A stretch of DNA of 9,649 nucleotides from NCBI GenBank assembly GCA_026395475.1, contig JAPLYQ010000105.1, positions 1 to 9,649 of the forward strand, in the 5' to 3' direction. A program made the position numbers and the translations under genes. This document shows, piece after piece, positions 6,995-9,649 of this stretch. Positions within the stretch are counted from its first letter, which is position 1; every line of letters begins with the position of its first letter. The DNA is from Candidatus Roizmanbacteria bacterium (lineage in GTDB: Bacteria > Patescibacteriota > Microgenomatia > UBA1406 > GWC2-37-13). Below the pieces are notes generated by a model. That model made no database searches and had not been told where the DNA came from. It worked only from the letters and a program-made list of their open reading frames with translations.

Positions 6995-7843
6995 CTAAAC
7001 AAGAGATTTGAGGATATCAATATTTTTTTTATCTGGACCTTTTCCATCGAACCCTGGTGTTTCGATAATGAAGGGAAGGTTGCATGTTCTTTTATCATGT
7101 ACGAGCAGTTTAAACGGTTCCATCGATAAAGTACCCACTCCAATATTTTCATGACGGTCACGACCGGAATCAAAAGGATCTCTACTATCATTAATATGAA
7201 GGACAATAAGCTTCTTGAGGCCAATTTTTTTATCAAACTCAGTTAAAAAATCACCCAATTTTTTTTGAGTGGAAAGTGCATATCCTGCAGAGAAAAGATG
7301 ACAGGTGTCAAGACATATTTTTAGTCGCTCATTGTCAACATCTCGGATAATTGATGCCAATTCATCTATATTCTGGCCAATTTTTTTGTTCCCTGCATTT
7401 TCAAGGATAAGAAAAGTATCCTGAGGTGTAGAAGTAAGGACTTCATGTATATTGTTAATAAGGACACTATACTTTTTATCTTGTGAAACATCCCATATTG
7501 CGGGAAGGCTTCCTTTAAAAGAGCCTGTGTGGACAATACTTCCAACTACTCCTAGTTGGGAAGCAACATTGAGTTCGGCAATAAGAGATTTTTTTGACTC
7601 ATCACCGATTCGTCCTTCATCTGCAAGATTTATTAAGTATGATGCATGAAAAAAAACAGCATCAATGCCAAGTTTTTTCTTTGTTTCGATAAACAATTGT
7701 TTTGCCTCATCCGTAAGAACCGCTCTATTCCACCCACGAGGAGATGCTGAAAAAATTTGAAGGCAATTTCCTCCAATGTCATTAACTCTTTCAAGAGCTT
7801 TATGATACCCGCCCGCAATAGAAAGATGTGCTCCTATTTTCAT
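6995..7843 (-). CDS. nfo: Endonuclease IV (AP endonuclease)
   Basis: Endonuclease IV cuts the DNA backbone 5' of abasic sites and removes blocked 3' ends in base excision repair. It is a cytoplasmic TIM-barrel enzyme with three zinc ions. The 282-residue length matches the family. All nine metal ligands can be placed: His66, His105, Glu148 (LILENAG), Asp179 and His182 (CLDTCHLFSAGY), His216 (LHINDS), Asp229 and His231 (GRDRHENIG) and Glu262 (IIETPG). Five of them fall at the same residue numbers as in the E. coli enzyme. The N-terminal KIGAHLSIAGG is also typical. The usual TAGQG loop after Glu148 reads Ala-Gly-Asn-Lys-Lys-Ile-Gly, a modest deviation. The start overlaps the NUDIX stop (ATGA), so the two genes are translationally coupled. 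The stop is TAG, 110 bases before cca, with the dispersed repeat in between. Confidence 0.97.
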   Translation of the reverse strand: MKIGAHLSIAGGYHKALERVNDIGGNCLQIFSASPRGWNRAVLTDEAKQLFIETKKKLGIDAVFFHASYLINLADEGRIGDESKKSLIAELNVASQLGVVGSIVHTGSFKGSLPAIWDVSQDKKYSVLINNIHEVLTSTPQDTFLILENAGNKKIGQNIDELASIIRDVDNERLKICLDTCHLFSAGYALSTQKKLGDFLTEFDKKIGLKKLIVLHINDSRDPFDSGRDRHENIGVGTLSMEPFKLLVHDKRTCNLPFIIETPGFDGKGPDKKNIDILKSLV

Positions 7844-8256
7844 ACGATTTTTGTAAAGATTTCAATAATTCGTTTTTTTATATTTACGGCAAAGGGAAGC
7901 GCTTCAATATCTTGTAATCCTGAAATCCATTTATATTCAGTTAATTTTTTTTCAAGCACAATTGTAGTACTTTCTGACTGGCACATAAAATGTTCTGCGT
8001 GGAACATAGCATTTTGATTTTGAAAGACATCTTCTCCAATCCATTGGGGATCAGTTATCTCAAGTCCGACTTCTTCCAAGACTTCTCGACGTAACCCAAC
8101 CAAAATATGTTCTTGTGGATATATTTTCCCTCCTGGGATAGTCCACAGCCCCGCATCGATTTGTTCATTTACTGACTTTTTAACTACAAGAAGCTGCTTT
8201 TTCTTGTTGAAAATGAAGGCTCCAACGGAAAGAATTGAGATATATTTTTCGTACAT
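7840..8256 (-). CDS. NUDIX hydrolase, MutT-like
   Basis: This 138-residue single-domain NUDIX protein hydrolyses a nucleoside diphosphate linked to another group, using Mg2+. The NUDIX box is complete at residues 43-65: Gly43, five residues, Glu49, seven residues, Arg57-Glu58-Val-Leu-Glu61-Glu62-Val-Gly64-Leu65. It is preceded by GLWTIPGGK, as in MutT and ADP-ribose/dNTP pyrophosphatases. The substrate cannot be decided from sequence. Coupling to nfo (4-base overlap) suggests nucleotide-pool cleaning or repair, by inference only. The ATG at 8256 is preceded on its own strand by TATACT ending 7 bases upstream, consistent with a leaderless or very short leader mRNA. It is divergent from hrcA, with 109 bases between the two start codons. 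Confidence 0.93.
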   Translation of the reverse strand: MYEKYISILSVGAFIFNKKKQLLVVKKSVNEQIDAGLWTIPGGKIYPQEHILVGLRREVLEEVGLEITDPQWIGEDVFQNQNAMFHAEHFMCQSESTTIVLEKKLTEYKWISGLQDIEALPFAVNIKKRIIEIFTKIV

Positions 8257-8263
8257 TATGACA

Positions 8264-8269
8264 AGTATA
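8264..8269 (-). promoter_or_regulatory. Probable -10 box (TATACT) of the NUDIX-nfo operon
   Basis: TATACT on the minus strand is separated by 7 bases from the NUDIX start codon, placing the transcription start at or next to the ATG. The expected -35 position (around 8286-8292) has only a weak match (TTAAGT/ATTAAG) and overlaps the hrcA -35 on the other strand. Moderate support, from position and box similarity only. Confidence 0.45.
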
Positions 8270-8282
8270 TCAAAAATACCTC

Positions 8283-8311
8283 TTGACTTAATTTAGCAGA
8301 GTTGGTATATT
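8283..8311 (+). promoter_or_regulatory. Sigma70-type promoter of hrcA-grpE
   Basis: TTGACT (-35, 8283-8288) and TATATT (-10, 8306-8311) are separated by exactly 17 bases, with a TGG extended -10 at 8303-8305. Both hexamers differ from consensus at one position. The predicted transcription start is near 8318, giving a leader of roughly 48 bases before the hrcA ATG. The CIRCE-like operator covers the spacer and the -10, so a bound repressor would block RNA polymerase. Confidence 0.8.
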
Positions 8312-8319
8312 ATTGCTAA
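8293..8319. promoter_or_regulatory. CIRCE-like HrcA operator (variant)
   Basis: The classical CIRCE is TTAGCACTC, nine bases, GAGTGCTAA. Here TTAGCA (8293-8298) and TGCTAA (8314-8319) form perfect outer arms. They are separated by 15 bases, giving exactly the 27-base total of CIRCE. The inner triplets are GAG and TAT instead of CTC and GAG, so only the outer six base pairs are kept. Position over the -10 of the promoter that drives hrcA itself is the normal place for autoregulation. Identification as an HrcA site is an inference from spacing, arms and context. Confidence 0.7.
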
Positions 8320-8365
8320 CCACCCGGAACTCACTAAAAATTAGAGACAGGTGTGGGAAAGCCAT

Positions 8366-9121
8366 ATGGATGAATTAACAGCCCGTCAGCTTGAAATATT
8401 AAAAGCAATTATCCAAGAACATACAGATACAGGAGAACCTGTTGGATCTGAGATTTTGGAAAAAAAGTATAAATTGGGAGTGTCACCAGCAACTATCCGC
8501 AATGAAATGGTAGTTTTGGCAAAAAAGGGCTATATCATGAAATCTCATTTTTCTTCAGGTCGTATTCCAAGTCCAAAAGGGTTTCGACTGTATATCAACA
8601 AAATAATGAAACAGAAAGACATGTCCACAGCTGATGAAGTCGCATATAAGAATAGTGTTTGGGATGAACGAGGAGAGATGCATAAGCTTTTAACTCAAGC
8701 AACGAGAGTGTTGGCTCATAGAACAGGATTGGTATCTCTTGCTACCACAAATACTGGGGATATATATTTTGCAGGATTAGCTAATTTGCTTAATATCCAA
8801 GAATATATAAATCGCGAGATGGAACGACAGGTATTCGAGCGCCTTGAACAAATGGAATATTGGGAGCGACTCCTAAGTAAATTTGGAGCAACAGAAGGGC
8901 ATGATATTTACTTCGTGTTAGGGGATGAAGGATATGCTGACCCCATTTATGATTCTTGTGCAAGTATTTTTGGAGAGTTTGAAGCAAACAGTGTGAAGGG
9001 AATTATTGGAGTAGTGGGTCCAAAACGAATGCATTATGATCTTATTGCTCCACAGATAAAATACTTTTCCACATTGTTAGAAGAAATAATGAAAGAACAG
9101 AAATTAGGAGTTATAGCGTAA
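8366..9121 (+). CDS. hrcA: Heat-inducible transcription repressor HrcA, short form
   Basis: HrcA represses chaperone operons by binding CIRCE operators, and is usually kept active by GroEL. The N-terminal winged helix is clear: LTARQLEILKAIIQEH, TGEPVGSEIL, VSPATIRNEMVVLAKKGYI and the wing SGRIPSPKGFRLYI (residues about 4-77). The C-terminal effector/dimer domain ends in IIGVVGPKRMHYDLIAPQIK, matching the family's GPxRMxY signature. At 251 residues it is about 90 shorter than typical HrcA (about 340), with the middle region reduced. I chose the ATG at 8366 because family members begin close to the LTxRQ motif. An in-frame GTG at 8351 would add only Met-Trp-Glu-Ser-His. No strong Shine-Dalgarno is seen (GGGAAAG lies 4 bases before the ATG). 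It is transcribed from the promoter at 8283-8311 and probably autoregulated. grpE follows after 25 bases. Confidence 0.92.
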   Translation: MDELTARQLEILKAIIQEHTDTGEPVGSEILEKKYKLGVSPATIRNEMVVLAKKGYIMKSHFSSGRIPSPKGFRLYINKIMKQKDMSTADEVAYKNSVWDERGEMHKLLTQATRVLAHRTGLVSLATTNTGDIYFAGLANLLNIQEYINREMERQVFERLEQMEYWERLLSKFGATEGHDIYFVLGDEGYADPIYDSCASIFGEFEANSVKGIIGVVGPKRMHYDLIAPQIKYFSTLLEEIMKEQKLGVIA

Positions 9122-9146
9122 AGATTAAAAGTTTAGAAATATCAGA

Positions 9147-9649
9147 ATGAAAGATAAAACAGATAAACCAACCACCTCCGTCGCATCTGAGGCGACTACG
9201 GCGGTCAAGGAGGAAGAAAAGGAGTGTTCTTGTGAGGAATGTGTGTGTTCTGAGAAGGAATGTAATAAATGTGAAGAGCAAAAAAAACAAGTTGACGAGT
9301 ATAAGTCTAAATATTTGCGAGCGATTGCAGATTATCAGAATTATGAAAGACGAGTACAAGATCAGCGTGTTGAATGGATTAAAAATGCAAATAAAACTGT
9401 TATTTTAAAGCTTTTAACATTCCTTGATGATCTTGAACGAGCAGAAGTTTTTGTAACAGATCCTAATTTAGTTCATATAAAGGATTCTTTTAACAAAATG
9501 TTGAAAACAGAAGGACTGGAAGAAATTGAGGTTCTCAATAAACCATACGACCCCTATACAGCAGAAGTAATTGATATGAAAGAGGGAGAAAAGGACGATA
9601 TGGTAATTGCAGTTTTGAGAAAAGGGTATACCTATAACGGTCAGTTATT
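9147..9649 (+). CDS. grpE: GrpE nucleotide exchange factor, 3' end cut by window
   Basis: GrpE releases ADP from DnaK in the Hsp70 chaperone cycle and acts as a dimer in the cytoplasm. The frame runs open from the ATG at 9147 to the window end (167 full codons), and only the last residues are missing. The coiled-coil region (about 43-75) contains YLRAIADYQNYERR, the family signature. LLTFLDDLERA follows, then GLEEIEVLNKPYDPYTAEVI and VIAVLRKGYTYNGQLI, which match the C-terminal beta domain (usually ...LQKGYxLxGRVLRPA). The N-terminal tail is acidic and unusual: Cys27, 29, 32, 34, 39 and 42 form a CxCxxCxC-x4-CxxC cluster. The codons just before it (9175-9213) form a GC-rich hairpin-like stretch. 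The start has no Shine-Dalgarno and lies 25 bases after hrcA. dnaK is the expected next gene but is outside the window. Confidence 0.93.
   Translation, partial: MKDKTDKPTTSVASEATTAVKEEEKECSCEECVCSEKECNKCEEQKKQVDEYKSKYLRAIADYQNYERRVQDQRVEWIKNANKTVILKLLTFLDDLERAEVFVTDPNLVHIKDSFNKMLKTEGLEEIEVLNKPYDPYTAEVIDMKEGEKDDMVIAVLRKGYTYNGQL
9175..9213. repeat. GC-rich inverted-repeat stretch inside the grpE 5' coding region
   Basis: CCTCC (9175-9179) pairs with GGAGG (9209-9213), and GTCGC (9180-9184) pairs with GCGAC (9192-9196) around a 7-base loop, leaving 9197-9208 unpaired. Bases 9172-9212/9213 are about two-thirds G+C (28 of 42 in 9172-9213) in an otherwise AT-rich region. The stretch encodes a low-complexity Ser/Ala/Thr segment (TTSVASEATTAVKEE). 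It looks like a dispersed-repeat insertion tolerated in a disordered tail; copies elsewhere cannot be seen from this window. Confidence 0.55.

Noticed and set aside
8334..8344. CTAA-AAA-TTAG hairpin in the hrcA leader
   Set aside because: Four AT-rich base pairs with a 3-base loop are expected by chance in this composition.
8351..8365. GTG at 8351 as the hrcA start
   Set aside because: It adds only five residues not seen in the family; the ATG at 8366 lies at the usual distance from the LTxRQ motif.
1..9649. tRNA or rRNA genes, CRISPR array, insertion sequence or prophage
   Set aside because: No spaced direct repeats, transposase or integrase motifs, or recognisable tRNA/rRNA segments were seen; nearly all bases belong to the listed genes, and no gene-free stretch exceeds about 110 bases.

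Overview
The window is a compact, AT-rich bacterial segment. Most neighbouring genes abut or overlap by a few bases, and there are almost no recognisable Shine-Dalgarno sites. TGA is used as a stop (4952-4954 and the end of the NUDIX gene), so this is genetic code 11 and not the TGA-glycine code of Gracilibacteria/Absconditabacteria. Several features together suggest a Patescibacteria/CPR genome, probably Parcubacteria-like: a winged-helix protein fused to a dead nucleotidyltransferase-like domain next to secD, short SecD, SecF and HrcA proteins, dispersed-repeat sequence inside and between genes, and promoters placed for leaderless mRNAs. This assignment is an inference from gene style; no rRNA or other marker is present.

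Layout. Plus strand, 1-5562: a six-gene run that looks like one operon. It holds the 3' part of a membrane-anchored DUF3048 protein, a wHTH/degenerate-nucleotidyltransferase protein, secD, secF, a C45-type Ntn hydrolase and a metallo-beta-lactamase-fold hydrolase. Minus strand, 8256-5563: a NUDIX hydrolase overlapping nfo (endonuclease IV) by 4 bases, then a 109-base gap holding a dispersed inverted repeat and a promoter, then cca (CCA-adding enzyme with HD domain). The cca stop codon directly touches the stop of the plus-strand operon. Plus strand, 8283-9649: a heat-shock operon with a strong promoter, a CIRCE-like operator, hrcA and the start of grpE, which runs off the window. dnaK would be the expected next gene.

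How the genes work together. SecD and SecF form the proton-motive-force-driven part of the Sec translocon. The genes around them (anchored DUF3048, C45 hydrolase, MBL hydrolase) are not established Sec partners and probably share only transcription. NUDIX and Nfo are a plausible nucleotide-sanitation/base-excision-repair pair. CCA matures tRNA 3' ends. HrcA probably represses its own hrcA-grpE operon through the CIRCE-like site.

I see no obviously new multi-gene system. The points most worth a second look are the CIRCE variant with intact outer arms and altered inner triplets, a six-cysteine cluster in the GrpE N-terminus beside a GC-rich hairpin, an Asp-to-Asn change in the DxD metal motif of the CCA enzyme, and three different repeat-like insertions (intergenic 6908-6982, in-gene 5291-5316, in-gene 9175-9213).
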